Positions 41,274 through 50,905 of a DNA stretch of 53,097 nt are shown here, in pieces; positions within the stretch are counted from its first letter, which is position 1, and each line of letters starts with the position of its first letter. The DNA is taken from positions 1 through 53,097 of the forward strand of contig DVNY01000125.1 in assembly GCA_018714085.1 (NCBI GenBank). Reading direction: 5' to 3'. The DNA is from Candidatus Caccomonas pullistercoris (lineage in GTDB: Bacteria > Bacteroidota > Bacteroidia > Bacteroidales > Bacteroidaceae). Made by a program: the position numbers and the translations under genes. The notes under the pieces were generated by a model. That model ran no database searches. It saw nothing but the letters and a program-made list of their open reading frames with translations, and had not been told where the DNA came from.

Positions 41274-42529
41274 TGGGACTTGAATTTGAAGGTCAGTGCG
41301 CCTACGGGTTCTTCGTAGCGCGCTCCTTGCGCGCGGTAGTAGGCCACGATGGTGTATTCATTCTCGGTCTGATAATAGTCGCCCTCCGCCGGGGCCGTGA
41401 ACCCCGTGCCGGGTCGGTCGTGGGGGACGAAGAGGTATTGGTAGCTGTAATAGCCCAGTTTCAGGAGCGGGGCAGCCGTGTAGCAGCCGGACGCCTCGTC
41501 GTAGGCCATGCGCCATTGGGCGTCGAGCCTGTCGTCGGTCCAGTTCCCGTTCAGGTAAAAGTCGCCGTCGTCGCGCCGGGGCGTGCGGAGGGCAAAGTGG
41601 ACGAACACATAGTCCGCCTCCGTGTCGGGGTCGGCGCCGTCCGTGGTGCGGATGACGCTGAGGCCGTCCTGGTCTTCGTCATAAAGGTAGTTGCGGCGGG
41701 GCTCGTCAACGAAGAGCGTGGCGTGGTAGTAGGGGTCGAACCATCGGACGCGGTCGACACCGAAATTGCCGCGCCGCGTGCTGAGCAGTTCGAATTTCCT
41801 GTATTCGTTACCGGCGGGAAAGATGAGTTCGCGCGAGTGTTCCCACAGGAGGGCAGAGGGAGCCACGGCCGTCGCTGTGGGGCGGATGGCTGCGTTGTCG
41901 TAGCGTCGGTTTTGGAGGACAACGATGCTCAGCTCTTTGCGGGGGTCACGCACGTTGAGCTGATTGAAATTCAACCTGACTGTGAGTTGCTGGTGGGTGT
42001 CGTTGCGGTCGATCTCCGTGTCCGTCGATGCCGTGGCCGCAATGACTACTTTGGGGTTCACCACCGTGAAGAAGGCTTGCGCCACCGGACGCGGCTCGCC
42101 CTCAGTGTCATCAATGAGGGTGAGCCGGTAGTTTCCGGCCAGGGTGATATCGATCCGTTCGTTGGGCAGGCGCAGGGCGTAGTGGGTGTATTGTTGCATG
42201 GTGTTCAGGCTCTGTGCCTCTTGGTCAATGGGTTCCTCGCCGTTGTTGCCCGATATGTAGTCGCTTTCAAAGAGGTCCTCACTCACATTCCAGTCAGCGT
42301 CGCAGTGTTCGATGCGGTAGAGAAAACGGTGGTATTCATGTGTGAGATGGTCGAACTCCACCGCGATATGTTCGTCGCCGTTCAGCTCAATGATGGGAGG
42401 GGCGGTCGGACGCTCGGCCACGAACGTGCGCAGCGTCCGTATGCTGCTGGAGATCGGGGTGTTGCGTTGGCCCTTTGCGGGAAAGGCCAGCACGCAGAGT
42501 GTCAGTGTGATGAGAACCTTGGTTTTCAT
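41270..42529 (-). CDS. DUF5103 family protein (type IX secretion 'Plug' family)
   Basis: Signal peptide MKTKVLITLTLCVLAFPAKGQ; EFDHLTHEYHRFLYRIEHCDADWNVSEDLFESDYISGNN typical of DUF5103. Confidence 0.85.
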   Translation of the reverse strand: MKTKVLITLTLCVLAFPAKGQRNTPISSSIRTLRTFVAERPTAPPIIELNGDEHIAVEFDHLTHEYHRFLYRIEHCDADWNVSEDLFESDYISGNNGEEPIDQEAQSLNTMQQYTHYALRLPNERIDITLAGNYRLTLIDDTEGEPRPVAQAFFTVVNPKVVIAATASTDTEIDRNDTHQQLTVRLNFNQLNVRDPRKELSIVVLQNRRYDNAAIRPTATAVAPSALLWEHSRELIFPAGNEYRKFELLSTRRGNFGVDRVRWFDPYYHATLFVDEPRRNYLYDEDQDGLSVIRTTDGADPDTEADYVFVHFALRTPRRDDGDFYLNGNWTDDRLDAQWRMAYDEASGCYTAAPLLKLGYYSYQYLFVPHDRPGTGFTAPAEGDYYQTENEYTIVAYYRAQGARYEEPVGALTFKFKSQ

Positions 42530-42535
42530 GGCGCA

Positions 42536-42543
42536 CAAAGTTA
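42536..42543 (-). promoter_or_regulatory. Putative -7 box (TAACTTTG on minus strand) for DUF5103 gene
   Basis: CAAAGTTA on plus strand just upstream of minus-strand start 42529. Confidence 0.4.
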
Positions 42544-42625
42544 GGAATAAAAAACGGAATCGCGAAACCAGCTCCACCTTCAGTCCGTAGAATCCGGGAA
42601 AAAACACATGCCCTGCGGGAAAAAA

Positions 42626-42661
42626 CGGGAACTGCGACAGTTTTTTCTGTCGCAGTTCCCG
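42626..42661. repeat. Intergenic palindromic element D
   Basis: Perfect 15-bp arms CGGGAACTGCGACAG / CTGTCGCAGTTCCCG with TTTTTT loop. Confidence 0.9.
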
Positions 42662-42704
42662 TCCTGTCTGTCACTACGCCTGTTTTTCCAAATGTTGGAC
42701 ATGA

Positions 42705-42730
42705 AAAAAGCGCCCGTATGAAAGGCGCTT
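42705..42730 (-). terminator. Rho-independent terminator of the metallopeptidase gene
   Basis: Minus strand AAGCGCC-TTTCATAC-GGGCGCTTTTTT. Confidence 0.8.
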
Positions 42731-42759
42731 GGGAGGGTTTGCCGAATGTTTCCGGGCGG

Positions 42760-43446
42760 TTATTCGTCGCGCGAACCGCCGAGGAACATCAGGACGTAGT
42801 AGACCAGCGTGGCCAAAGAGCCGAGAGCGGCCACTACATAAGTGTAGGCAGCACTGCGCAGGGCGTCGACGGCCATGCTGTGGTTGCGCGGTGACGTGAT
42901 GCCTGCCGTTTCAAGCCACGCACAGGCTCTGCGGCTGGCGTCTATCTCGACTGGCAGCGTGATGAAGCTGAATAGTGTGGTCAATGCAAAAAGGACAATG
43001 CCGAACAGCATGACGCCGGGAAACAAGTTAATGGTGAAAATGCCGATGAGTAATATCCATTGCACCCAATTCGAGGCAAACGAGACGACCGGCACCAGGG
43101 CCGAACGCATCTGGAGCGGGGCGTAGGCGCGGGCGTGCTGCACGGCGTGGCCGCATTCGTGGGCGGCGACGGCCGCGGCGGCTATGCTGTTCGTGTTGTA
43201 GACGCTTTCGCTCAGGTTGACGGTCTTGCTGACGGGATTGTAATGGTCTGTGAGATGGCCAGGGGTAGATGTGACTGTCACGTCGTAGATGCCGTTGTCG
43301 CGAAGCATCTTTTCGGCTACTTCGCGCCCGGTCAGGCCGGAGTCGACGGGGACGGCAGAATAGCGTTTGAATTTGCGTTGCAAGCTGGCCCCGACAGCGT
43401 AGCTGGCCAGCGCGAAGACGATAAAGATAATCCAGTAGGAAATCAT
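42760..43446 (-). CDS. Zinc-dependent membrane metallopeptidase (YugP-like)
   Basis: AAVAAHECGHAVQHA zinc motif with hydrophobic segments. Confidence 0.9.
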   Translation of the reverse strand: MISYWIIFIVFALASYAVGASLQRKFKRYSAVPVDSGLTGREVAEKMLRDNGIYDVTVTSTPGHLTDHYNPVSKTVNLSESVYNTNSIAAAAVAAHECGHAVQHARAYAPLQMRSALVPVVSFASNWVQWILLIGIFTINLFPGVMLFGIVLFALTTLFSFITLPVEIDASRRACAWLETAGITSPRNHSMAVDALRSAAYTYVVAALGSLATLVYYVLMFLGGSRDE

Positions 43447-43530
43447 ACGTATAATATAAGTGAAACAAAGCAGCCGGTTGGGCGCTCAGGCTCGACCGGC
43501 TGGTGAGAAGTCATAATCCGGCAGATGCGG

Positions 43531-44082
43531 TCAATAGTTTTCAGCACGTACCTGGAAGTAGCTTTGGGGGTGTGCGCAAACGGGGCATACGTCGGGCGCT
43601 TTCTTGCCTACGACGATGTGGCCGCAGTTGCTGCACTGCCAGATGCAGTCGCCGTCTTTCGAGAAGACGAGGCCCTTCTCAATGTTGGACAGCAGTTTGC
43701 GGTAACGCTCCTCGTGCTCTTTCTCGATGGCACCGACCATTTCGAAGAGGTCGGCAATGTGGTCGAAACCTTCCTCGCGCGCGTCTTTCGCAAAGCGGGC
43801 GTACATGTCGGTCCACTCGTAGTTTTCGCCTTCGGCGGCGTCTTTCAGGTTGGCCTCGGTGGTACCGATGCCGTCGTGGAGCAGCTTGAACCAGATCTTT
43901 GCGTGTTCCTTCTCGTTGTTGGCCGTTTCCTCGAACAGGGCAGCTATTTGGACGTATCCGTCTTTCTTGGCTTTCGAAGCGTAGTAGCTGTATTTGTTGC
44001 GGGCCATGGATTCGCCTGCAAAAGCTTCCATGAGGTTTTTCTCGGTCTTGCTTCCTTTGAGTTTGTCCATTGTCTTAGTCAT
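43531..44082 (-). CDS. Rubrerythrin
   Basis: [31 protein letters not shown]...; C-terminal rubredoxin-like [27 protein letters not shown]; the ORF start at 44253 is too early. Confidence 0.95.
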   Translation of the reverse strand: MTKTMDKLKGSKTEKNLMEAFAGESMARNKYSYYASKAKKDGYVQIAALFEETANNEKEHAKIWFKLLHDGIGTTEANLKDAAEGENYEWTDMYARFAKDAREEGFDHIADLFEMVGAIEKEHEERYRKLLSNIEKGLVFSKDGDCIWQCSNCGHIVVGKKAPDVCPVCAHPQSYFQVRAENY

Positions 44083-44098
44083 TTTAAGTGGTGTGGGG

Positions 44099-44106
44099 CA
44101 AATATA
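44099..44106 (-). promoter_or_regulatory. Putative rubrerythrin -7 box (TATATTTG on minus strand)
   Basis: CAAATATA on plus strand, about 17 bp upstream of MTKTMDK. Confidence 0.45.
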
Positions 44107-44267
44107 CGGATAAATTCCTGATTGGCCTTTCGTTGTGAGTTTTATTCGTCTTTTTTTAGTTTTATAATCAATTGGGGCAAAAAGCTGGCCGAGGGCAGGG
44201 GGTGTTTGGTTTTTTATGCCTAATTTTACGGCTAAATACGTAGAACACAACAAATGACACAGAAGTT

Positions 44268-45218
44268 ATGGAGGGAAATAGGAGTCTGGTGACGATTGCC
44301 AACCTGACGCGCGACAAGATAGAGTATTTGATAGAGATGGCGTCGGAGTTCGAGAAACACCCGAACCGCCGCCTGTTGGAGGGGAAAGTCGTGGCGACCT
44401 TATTCTTCGAGCCGTCCACGCGCACGCGCCTGTCGTTCGAGACGGCGGCCAACCGCTTGGGGGCGCGGGTGATCGGTTTCACCGACCCGAAGGTGACGAG
44501 CTCGTCGAAAGGCGAGACGCTGAAAGACACGCTCAAAATGGTGAGCAATTATGCAGACGTCATCGTGATGCGCCACTATCTCGAAGGGGCGGCACGCTAT
44601 GCCAGCGAGGTGACGCCCACGCCCGTGGTGAACGCTGGCGACGGGGCCAACCAGCACCCATCGCAGACGATGCTTGACTTGTATTCAATCAAGAAGACGC
44701 AGGGCACGCTGGAAAACCTGCACATCTACCTGATCGGCGACTTGAAGTACGGGCGTACAGTCCATTCGCTCCTGATGGCCATGCGCCACTTCAACCCCGT
44801 GTTCCACTTCGTGGCGCCGGCCGAGTTGGCAATGCCCGATGAGTACAAGCTTTACTGCCACGCCCATGGCATCCGCTTTGTCGAGGACAGCCGCTTCGAC
44901 GAGGAGAGCATCGCCGAGGCCGACATCCTTTACATGACGCGCGTGCAGCGTGAACGATTCACCGATCTGATGGAATATGAACGTGTGAAGGACACCTACA
45001 TCTTGCGTGCCTCGATGCTGAAAAAGGCAAAGCCAAACATGAGGATACTTCACCCGCTGCCGCGCGTGAACGAGATAGCCTATGATGTCGACGATGATCC
45101 GCACGCTTACTATTTTGACCAGGCGCGCAACGGGCTCTATGCGCGCGAGGCCATCATTTGCGATGTCCTCGGCATCACCCTTGACGAGGTGAAAAGCGAC
45201 CAGACCATCATTCGTTAG
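44268..45218 (+). CDS. pyrB: Aspartate carbamoyltransferase catalytic subunit
   Basis: [58 protein letters not shown]. Confidence 0.97.
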   Translation: MEGNRSLVTIANLTRDKIEYLIEMASEFEKHPNRRLLEGKVVATLFFEPSTRTRLSFETAANRLGARVIGFTDPKVTSSSKGETLKDTLKMVSNYADVIVMRHYLEGAARYASEVTPTPVVNAGDGANQHPSQTMLDLYSIKKTQGTLENLHIYLIGDLKYGRTVHSLLMAMRHFNPVFHFVAPAELAMPDEYKLYCHAHGIRFVEDSRFDEESIAEADILYMTRVQRERFTDLMEYERVKDTYILRASMLKKAKPNMRILHPLPRVNEIAYDVDDDPHAYYFDQARNGLYAREAIICDVLGITLDEVKSDQTIIR

Positions 45219-45239
45219 TCTTTCAAAAAACTGAAAAGC

Positions 45240-45695
45240 ATGAAAAGAGAAGAACTGTTAGTGGCTGCCATCCAGAACGGGACCGTCATTGACCACATAC
45301 CGCCCGCAAAGATCTTCGAGGTTGTCAACTTGCTTCACCTCGAAAACGTGAAGACCTCCATCATGGTGGGCATCAACCTGAAAAGCCACAAGATGGGGCA
45401 GAAAAGCATCATCAAAATAGCCGACAAATACTTCACCGACGCCGAACTGAACCAGTTGAGCGTGGTGGCGCCGAACGTTTCGCTCTGCATCATCAAAGAC
45501 TATGAGGTCGTTGAGAAGAGAGAGGTTGAACTTCCAGACGTTGTCCGCGGTGTGGTCAAATGTGGGAACCCCAAGTGCATCACGAACAACGAGCCGATGA
45601 CTACGGTCTTCCAGGTCGTTGACAAAGAACGGGGCATCATCCAGTGCGCTTATTGCGAGAAAGAGCAGAACATCGATCACGTCAAACTATTATAA
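45240..45695 (+). CDS. pyrI: Aspartate carbamoyltransferase regulatory subunit
   Basis: [37 protein letters not shown]...CAYC zinc domain. Confidence 0.97.
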   Translation: MKREELLVAAIQNGTVIDHIPPAKIFEVVNLLHLENVKTSIMVGINLKSHKMGQKSIIKIADKYFTDAELNQLSVVAPNVSLCIIKDYEVVEKREVELPDVVRGVVKCGNPKCITNNEPMTTVFQVVDKERGIIQCAYCEKEQNIDHVKLL

Positions 45696-45697
45696 TA

Positions 45698-46984
45698 ATG
45701 AGTATGGAACGAGATAACAAGGTCTTCGACCTGATTGAGGAGGAGCACCAACGCCAATTGCGGGGCTTGGAACTGATTGCTTCGGAGAACTTCGTGAGCG
45801 ACGAGGTCATGGCGGCCATGGGGTCTTGCCTGACTAACAAATATGCCGAAGGGTATCCCGGAAAGCGCTATTATGGCGGATGTGAGGTCGTGGACAAGGT
45901 CGAGAGTCTGGCCATCGAGCGGGTGTGCCGTCTGTTCGGGGCGGAATATGCTAACGTGCAGCCCCACTCGGGAGCCCAAGCCAACGCAGCCGTTTTCCTG
46001 GCTTGCCTGAAACCCGGCGACACCTTCATGGGGCTGAACTTGGAGCAAGGCGGCCATCTTTCGCACGGTTCGCGTGTGAACACGTCCGGCATCCTGTATG
46101 ATCCGGTCGGCTATAATTTGGACCGCGAGACAGGGCGTGTCGATTATGACGAAATGGAGCGGCTGGCTCAGGAGCATCGGCCGAAACTCATCGTCGGTGG
46201 CGGGTCGGCCTATTGCCGCGAGTGGGATTATGCCCGTATGCGGCAGATTGCGGACAGCGTCGGAGCCCTCTTCATGGTCGACATGGCCCATCCGGCCGGA
46301 CTTATTGCCGCAGGCTTGCTCGATAATCCGGTCCGTTACGCCCACATCGTCACCTCGACGACGCACAAGACTTTGCGTGGACCGCGCGGCGGCATCATCC
46401 TCATGGGTAAGGATTTCGAAAACCCATGGGGTGAGAAGACGAAGAAAGGCGAGGTCAAGATGATGAGCCAATTGCTCAACAGCGCCGTGTTCCCCGGTAT
46501 CCAGGGTGGCCCGCTGGAACATGTCATTGCCGCCAAGGCAGTCGCTTTCGCTGAGGCGCTGGAACCTGCGTTCAAGGAATATGCCGCGCAAGTAAAGAAG
46601 AATGCCGCCGCTTTGGCCGACGAACTGATGAAACGGGGATTCACGCTGGTCAGCGGAGGAACGGATAATCACTGCGTACTGGTCGACTTGCGTGACAAAT
46701 ATCCCGATCTGACAGGCAAGGTGGCCGAAAAAGCCTTGGTGCAAGCCGACATCACGGTGAATAAGAACATGGTGCCGTTCGACACAAGGAGTGCTTTCCA
46801 GACGTCAGGCATCCGCCTGGGTACCCCGGCTGTCACCACGCGAGGACTCAAAGAAGACAAGATGGCCCTTGTCGCCGGCTTTATCGAGGAAGTGCTCAAT
46901 GCCCCCGAAGACGAGGCCGTCATCGCCTCTGTCCGCGCACGGGTGGGCGAGATGATGCAAGCCTATCCTCTCTTTGCTTGGTGA
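45698..46984 (+). CDS. glyA: Serine hydroxymethyltransferase
   Basis: [60 protein letters not shown]. Confidence 0.97.
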   Translation: MSMERDNKVFDLIEEEHQRQLRGLELIASENFVSDEVMAAMGSCLTNKYAEGYPGKRYYGGCEVVDKVESLAIERVCRLFGAEYANVQPHSGAQANAAVFLACLKPGDTFMGLNLEQGGHLSHGSRVNTSGILYDPVGYNLDRETGRVDYDEMERLAQEHRPKLIVGGGSAYCREWDYARMRQIADSVGALFMVDMAHPAGLIAAGLLDNPVRYAHIVTSTTHKTLRGPRGGIILMGKDFENPWGEKTKKGEVKMMSQLLNSAVFPGIQGGPLEHVIAAKAVAFAEALEPAFKEYAAQVKKNAAALADELMKRGFTLVSGGTDNHCVLVDLRDKYPDLTGKVAEKALVQADITVNKNMVPFDTRSAFQTSGIRLGTPAVTTRGLKEDKMALVAGFIEEVLNAPEDEAVIASVRARVGEMMQAYPLFAW

Positions 46985-47094
46985 ATTGGGCGTAAAAGTG
47001 CGTCCATTGAAACAGTTTTGTAGTAAAAACGCGCGGAAAAGTGGTTTTAATCGTTAATATCTATTGATAAAATAGAATAACTGAAATTTATAAC

Positions 47095-47102
47095 TACCTT
47101 TG
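47095..47102 (+). promoter_or_regulatory. Putative -7 box (TACCTTTG)
   Basis: Exact TAnnTTTG in AT-rich region upstream of ATG 47148. Confidence 0.5.
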
Positions 47103-47147
47103 CAGCCGAAAATGCAAATAAAGACATAGTAAAACTAAATTCACATT

Positions 47148-47354
47148 ATGTTACAAGAGAAAGCAGGCGAAGCTGCCGGAAAAATTTGGAATGCTCTCAA
47201 CGACAACGGGGGAGAGCTCAGCGTGAAGGATTTGAAGAAAGTGACGAAGTATCGTGCCGACAAGGACCTCTATCTGGGTCTGGGCTGGTTGCTTCGCGAG
47301 GACAAGATTGCTACCGAGGAAATCACAGGCGACGTGCTCGTGAAGTTGAAGTAA
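47148..47354 (+). CDS. Small winged helix-turn-helix protein (DUF2582-like)
   Basis: 68 aa; AGKIWNALNDNGGELSVKDLKKVTKYRADKDLYLGLGWLLREDKI. Confidence 0.8.
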   Translation: MLQEKAGEAAGKIWNALNDNGGELSVKDLKKVTKYRADKDLYLGLGWLLREDKIATEEITGDVLVKLK

Positions 47355-47373
47355 TTCTTGTTGAGATATAAGT

Positions 47374-47407
47374 ACGCAGGGCGCTTTCGCAAGGAGGCGC
47401 CCTGCGT
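47374..47407. terminator. Bidirectional terminator between convergent genes
   Basis: 11-bp stem ACGCAGGGCGC / GCGCCCTGCGT. Confidence 0.7.
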
Positions 47408-47411
47408 GCGT

Positions 47412-48065
47412 TTATGCCTTTGCCCGCAAATAGGGGTTATATTTGCGCTCGTAGCCGATGTGCGTGGCTGGACCGTGGCCGGGCCATACCGTCGTCTCTT
47501 CCGGCAGGGTGAGGATGCGCGAACGGAGCGAGTCGACAAGGGCCTTGCCGTCGCCGCCGGGCAGGTCGGTGCGACCGATGCTGCACTGGAAGAGGCTGTC
47601 GCCGCTGAAAAGCACGCCCTCTTCCGCACAATGGAAGCAGACGCCGCCCGGTGTGTGGCCCGGCGTCTCGATCACGGCGAACCGGTGTTTGCCGAACGTG
47701 ACGGTGTCGCCCCCAGCCAGTTTTGTCCCAACCGGGGGGAGGCTCCATGAGCTTTCTTGCCCCAGGATGGCTCTTGTCTGCTGGGCAGCCTGCGCATAGA
47801 GCGGCATGTCGGCCGCGTGCATCTCAGGGCGCAAGCCATAGGTGCGGTGGATGAATTCCACGCCGAAGATATGGTCGAAATGGGCGTGCGTGCAGATGAG
47901 GTGTTTCAGTGTGAGGCTCTTTGTGCGGATGTACGAGTAGATCTCGTCCTGCTCCTCAGGTGTCAGGGCGCCGCAGTCGATGATGACCGCTTCGCCCGTA
48001 GGGTCGGAGACAACGTAGCAGTTCTCTTCGATCATGTTGACGGTGAACGTTTTTATCTCTATCAT
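47412..48065 (-). CDS. MBL-fold hydrolase (glyoxalase II-like)
   Basis: ICTHAHFDHIFGVEF; GHTPGGVCFHC; VWPGHGPATHIGYE. Confidence 0.9.
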   Translation of the reverse strand: MIEIKTFTVNMIEENCYVVSDPTGEAVIIDCGALTPEEQDEIYSYIRTKSLTLKHLICTHAHFDHIFGVEFIHRTYGLRPEMHAADMPLYAQAAQQTRAILGQESSWSLPPVGTKLAGGDTVTFGKHRFAVIETPGHTPGGVCFHCAEEGVLFSGDSLFQCSIGRTDLPGGDGKALVDSLRSRILTLPEETTVWPGHGPATHIGYERKYNPYLRAKA

Positions 48066-48082
48066 GGCGCAGTGGTAACGGG

Positions 48083-48727
48083 TTATTCGAGCATCACGTA
48101 GACCACGTGTTTCGTCTCGAAGAAGTCTTCCTCAAAATAGTCTTTCAGGTTCCACGTCAGGGCGCGTTTCCCGAAGGGGCGGAGTTCCTCGCTGAGGTCG
48201 CCGCCTTTCAGGCTGAAAAGCCCGTTGGGCAGGGAGTTGTGCTGCTCGCGCCGGATGTTTTTCCGCACAAGGCGGCACATTTCGCTGAGGTCCATCACGG
48301 CGCGGTTGACCACGAAGTCGAACTTCCGCTTCTCCTCCTTGACATTCTCGTGGGCGAAGGTCACGTTAGCGAGGCCTATGGCCTGCGCCACCTCTTGTGC
48401 GACACGGATTTTCTTCCCGATGCTGTCGACGAGGTGGAACGTGACGTCCGGAAAGAGGATGGCCAAGGGGATGCCCGGGAATCCGCCCCCCGTGCCGACG
48501 TCCATGACCGCCGTTCCGGGGCGGAACGTGATCACCTTGGCCAAGCCGAGGGAGTGGAGTACGTGGTGGATGTAGAGGTTGTCGATGTCCTTGCGCGAGA
48601 TGACGTTGATCTTCTGGTTCCAGTCGGCATAGAGGGCGCCCAGCGCACCGAACTGTGCCCGCTGCTCCGCGGTGAGGTTGGGAAAATACTTGTTGACGAG
48701 TTCAACTCCTGACGGGGTGGTACACAT
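48083..48727 (-). CDS. rsmG: 16S rRNA (guanine(527)-N7)-methyltransferase RsmG
   Basis: WNQKINVISRKDIDNLYIHHVLHSL; VMDVGTGGGFPGIPLAILFP. Confidence 0.95.
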   Translation of the reverse strand: MCTTPSGVELVNKYFPNLTAEQRAQFGALGALYADWNQKINVISRKDIDNLYIHHVLHSLGLAKVITFRPGTAVMDVGTGGGFPGIPLAILFPDVTFHLVDSIGKKIRVAQEVAQAIGLANVTFAHENVKEEKRKFDFVVNRAVMDLSEMCRLVRKNIRREQHNSLPNGLFSLKGGDLSEELRPFGKRALTWNLKDYFEEDFFETKHVVYVMLE

Positions 48728-48774
48728 TATATAAATATATTATAGGTTCTTCCTGTCCTGCTTTGTTTTTTATG

Positions 48775-48782
48775 CAAAGATA
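48775..48782 (-). promoter_or_regulatory. Putative rsmG -7 box (TATCTTTG on minus strand)
   Basis: CAAAGATA on plus strand, 48 bp upstream of rsmG start. Confidence 0.45.
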
Positions 48783-48887
48783 GTGCAAACGAGCGGAACG
48801 GCGGCCTGAAGGCCGGAGGATTTCGGGGCCGGCACTCCCGAGTGCCGCTCAAAACATGGCGGTGCGGTCTGCAACTCGTCGTGAGCA

Positions 48888-48990
48888 GCGACAGGATTCG
48901 CGTGCGCACTGACAAAGTTCATTTCGCACTGTGAAATGGACTTTGTCGCACTGAACGGGATTTCTGTCGCAGCGTCCGGAATTTTTCCGG
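48888..48990. repeat. Intergenic palindromic element F
   Basis: Arms GACAAAGTTCATTTC (48911-48925) / GAAATGGACTTTGTC (48933-48947), 14/15 paired; flanked by GCGACAGGATT and TTTCTGTCGCAG. Confidence 0.8.
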
Positions 48991-49124
48991 CGGGATGGGC
49001 GCGTTTTCATCTCCGTGCCGGGCGCGGCTGCCATCCTGACAATTTTTCCGGAAATTGCCTCCCGCACGCTGTCGTGGTACGCAATTTGTTGCGTCTTGTG
49101 CAACCATTCTAACATTTAAGTATT

Positions 49125-49607
49125 ATGATTTCAGAAAAGTTACAAGATGCAATCAACGGGCAGATATCGCGCGAGCTTTGGTCTGCCAACCTTTATCTGT
49201 CGATGGCTTTCTATTTCGACATGGAGGGTTTTAACGGTTTCGCCAACTGGATGAAGAAGCAGTCGCAAGAAGAAACCGAGCACGCCTACGCGATGGCCGA
49301 CTACCTGATCAAGCGCGGCGGAAAAGCCCGTGTGGGCAAGGTGGACATCGTGCCCGAGGCGTGGAAGTCGCCGCTTGAAGTGTTCGAGCAGGTCTACGAG
49401 CATGAGTGCAAGGTGTCGCGGTGGATCGACGAATTGCTCGACCTCGCCATTGCCGAGGGCGACAAGGCCACGCAAGACTTTCTTTGGACCTTTGTCCGCG
49501 AGCAGGTCGAAGAAGAGGCCACGGCCTCTGGCATCGTCGATCGCATCCGCAAGATGGGCGATACGGCTATCTTCAACCTCGACCAGCAATACGGCGCCCG
49601 CGCCTGA
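49125..49607 (+). CDS. ftnA: Ferritin
   Basis: MISEKLQDAINGQISRELWSANLYLSMAFYFDMEGFNGFANWMKKQSQEETEHAYAM ferroxidase residues. Confidence 0.96.
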   Translation: MISEKLQDAINGQISRELWSANLYLSMAFYFDMEGFNGFANWMKKQSQEETEHAYAMADYLIKRGGKARVGKVDIVPEAWKSPLEVFEQVYEHECKVSRWIDELLDLAIAEGDKATQDFLWTFVREQVEEEATASGIVDRIRKMGDTAIFNLDQQYGARA

Positions 49608-49671
49608 CCCCACGCTCCCCGCTCTCCCAGACCGTCGGCCGGTTGGTAGCATGGGCGGGGGGAGACAATAC

Positions 49672-49712
49672 GCCCCCGCAGGGACCCATTCCCTGCGGGG
49701 GCTCTTTTGTTT
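49672..49712 (+). terminator. Rho-independent terminator of ferritin
   Basis: 13-bp stem GCCCCCGCAGGGA / TCCCTGCGGGGGC followed by TCTTTTGTTTT. Confidence 0.9.
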
Positions 49713-49745
49713 TCATGGCGAGGCGAACGCCGGGCGGCCGGGGCC

Positions 49746-50705
49746 TCACGTGGCCTTGACCTCGTCGATGTTCACCAGCTTGTTTACGATGGCGTAGATG
49801 GTCAGTCCCGCCACGGAGCGGATCTGCAGCTTGCGGGCAATGTTCTTGCGGTGCGTCAGCACCGTGTTCAGCGAGATGTAGAGCTGCTCGGCCGTCTCCT
49901 TGTTCGTCATCCCCTTGACCACGCAGGCCACCACTTCGCGTTCCCGCTCGCTGAGCTCCTCGCGCCCGGCCTCGCCTCCGGTGGGGGCTGCGGCGTGCGG
50001 TCCGCCGGGACGGCAGGCCACCTTCCGTTCCAGCAGTTCGACGGCGGGCACGAACAGGAGGTTCTCTACCTCACAATGCGTGAAGAGGTCCTTCTCGCAG
50101 TTGAAGATGTCGAAGAGCACGGCGTTCAGCAGGTTGGCGTCGCCCTGTGGGACGTAGTAGCGGATGATGATATTCTTGAGCTCCTGCAGCTTCTTGTTGA
50201 TGTTCTCATGATTGCGGGCGAACTGTGCGATCTCGTATCCCCCGGTCTTTTCGCCGGCCATCAGTCGGTCGACGTAGGTGAATATCTTCCGGTTCTCAAG
50301 TTCCATGTGCGCGCGTACCTCGTTCATGTAGGCATCATAGAATTTGAGGATCAGCAGGGCCACGTCGTCGCGCTGCGAGCAGTCGAGCGCCTCGAGCAGC
50401 TTGCGGCGTATGGCGGGCAGTTCGAAGCCCAGGAAGTAGTCGTGCGCTTGGCGCAGGTAGGACATCAGCGAGCCCACCGAGACCCTCCCCGCGTGCAGGG
50501 CCACGCCGGGGTCGCCGCTTTTGATGTAGTTGGCCACGACGAGGAACGTGTCGCAGTCCACGCCGGCCTCGTCGCAGACCTCCCTGATCGTCTTTTCGCC
50601 GAAACCCAGCGGGATGCCGAAGCGGCTGAGCATCTGGAGCAGGTGGAACTCGTCGCTGATCACGTCGCTCATCCGGTCCGTCTCTTTGTAGTTGCTTACG
50701 GTCAT
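49746..50705 (-). CDS. Transcriptional regulator: YtfE/ScdA (RIC)-like di-iron domain fused to LuxR-type HTH
   Basis: N-terminal ScdA_N-like segment, HMELE and HCEVE (HxxxE) plus additional His; C-terminal ELSEREREVVACVVKGMTNKETAEQLYISLNTVLTHRKNIARKLQ; likely start MTVSNYKETDRM at 50705. Confidence 0.85.
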   Translation of the reverse strand: MTVSNYKETDRMSDVISDEFHLLQMLSRFGIPLGFGEKTIREVCDEAGVDCDTFLVVANYIKSGDPGVALHAGRVSVGSLMSYLRQAHDYFLGFELPAIRRKLLEALDCSQRDDVALLILKFYDAYMNEVRAHMELENRKIFTYVDRLMAGEKTGGYEIAQFARNHENINKKLQELKNIIIRYYVPQGDANLLNAVLFDIFNCEKDLFTHCEVENLLFVPAVELLERKVACRPGGPHAAAPTGGEAGREELSEREREVVACVVKGMTNKETAEQLYISLNTVLTHRKNIARKLQIRSVAGLTIYAIVNKLVNIDEVKAT

Positions 50706-50763
50706 AGTCTTGCTTTTTTCGGAATGCGCGCAAAGTAAGTCATTTCCCCCTACATGGGCAATC

Positions 50764-50775
50764 CCCACATGTGGG
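50764..50775. promoter_or_regulatory. Candidate operator palindrome CCCACATGTGGG
   Basis: Perfect 12-bp palindrome between divergent regulator and porin genes, with partial copy CTACATGGG at 50750. Confidence 0.5.
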
Positions 50776-50850
50776 TATTCTCCGTCTTGCAGTGTGAGGG
50801 GCATCGCCGCCCCCGCCCGCGGGGCGGCGGAATATCCCCCAAAGGCAGTA

Positions 50851-50881
50851 TTGTGTCTGCTTGAAGATCCCTGTACTTTTG
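50851..50881 (+). promoter_or_regulatory. Putative sigma-ABfr promoter of the porin gene
   Basis: TTG at 50851, 20-nt spacing, TACTTTTG at 50874-50881; ATG at 50906. Confidence 0.6.
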
Positions 50882-50905
50882 CCAGCAAATTTTAACAGTA
50901 CAGGT

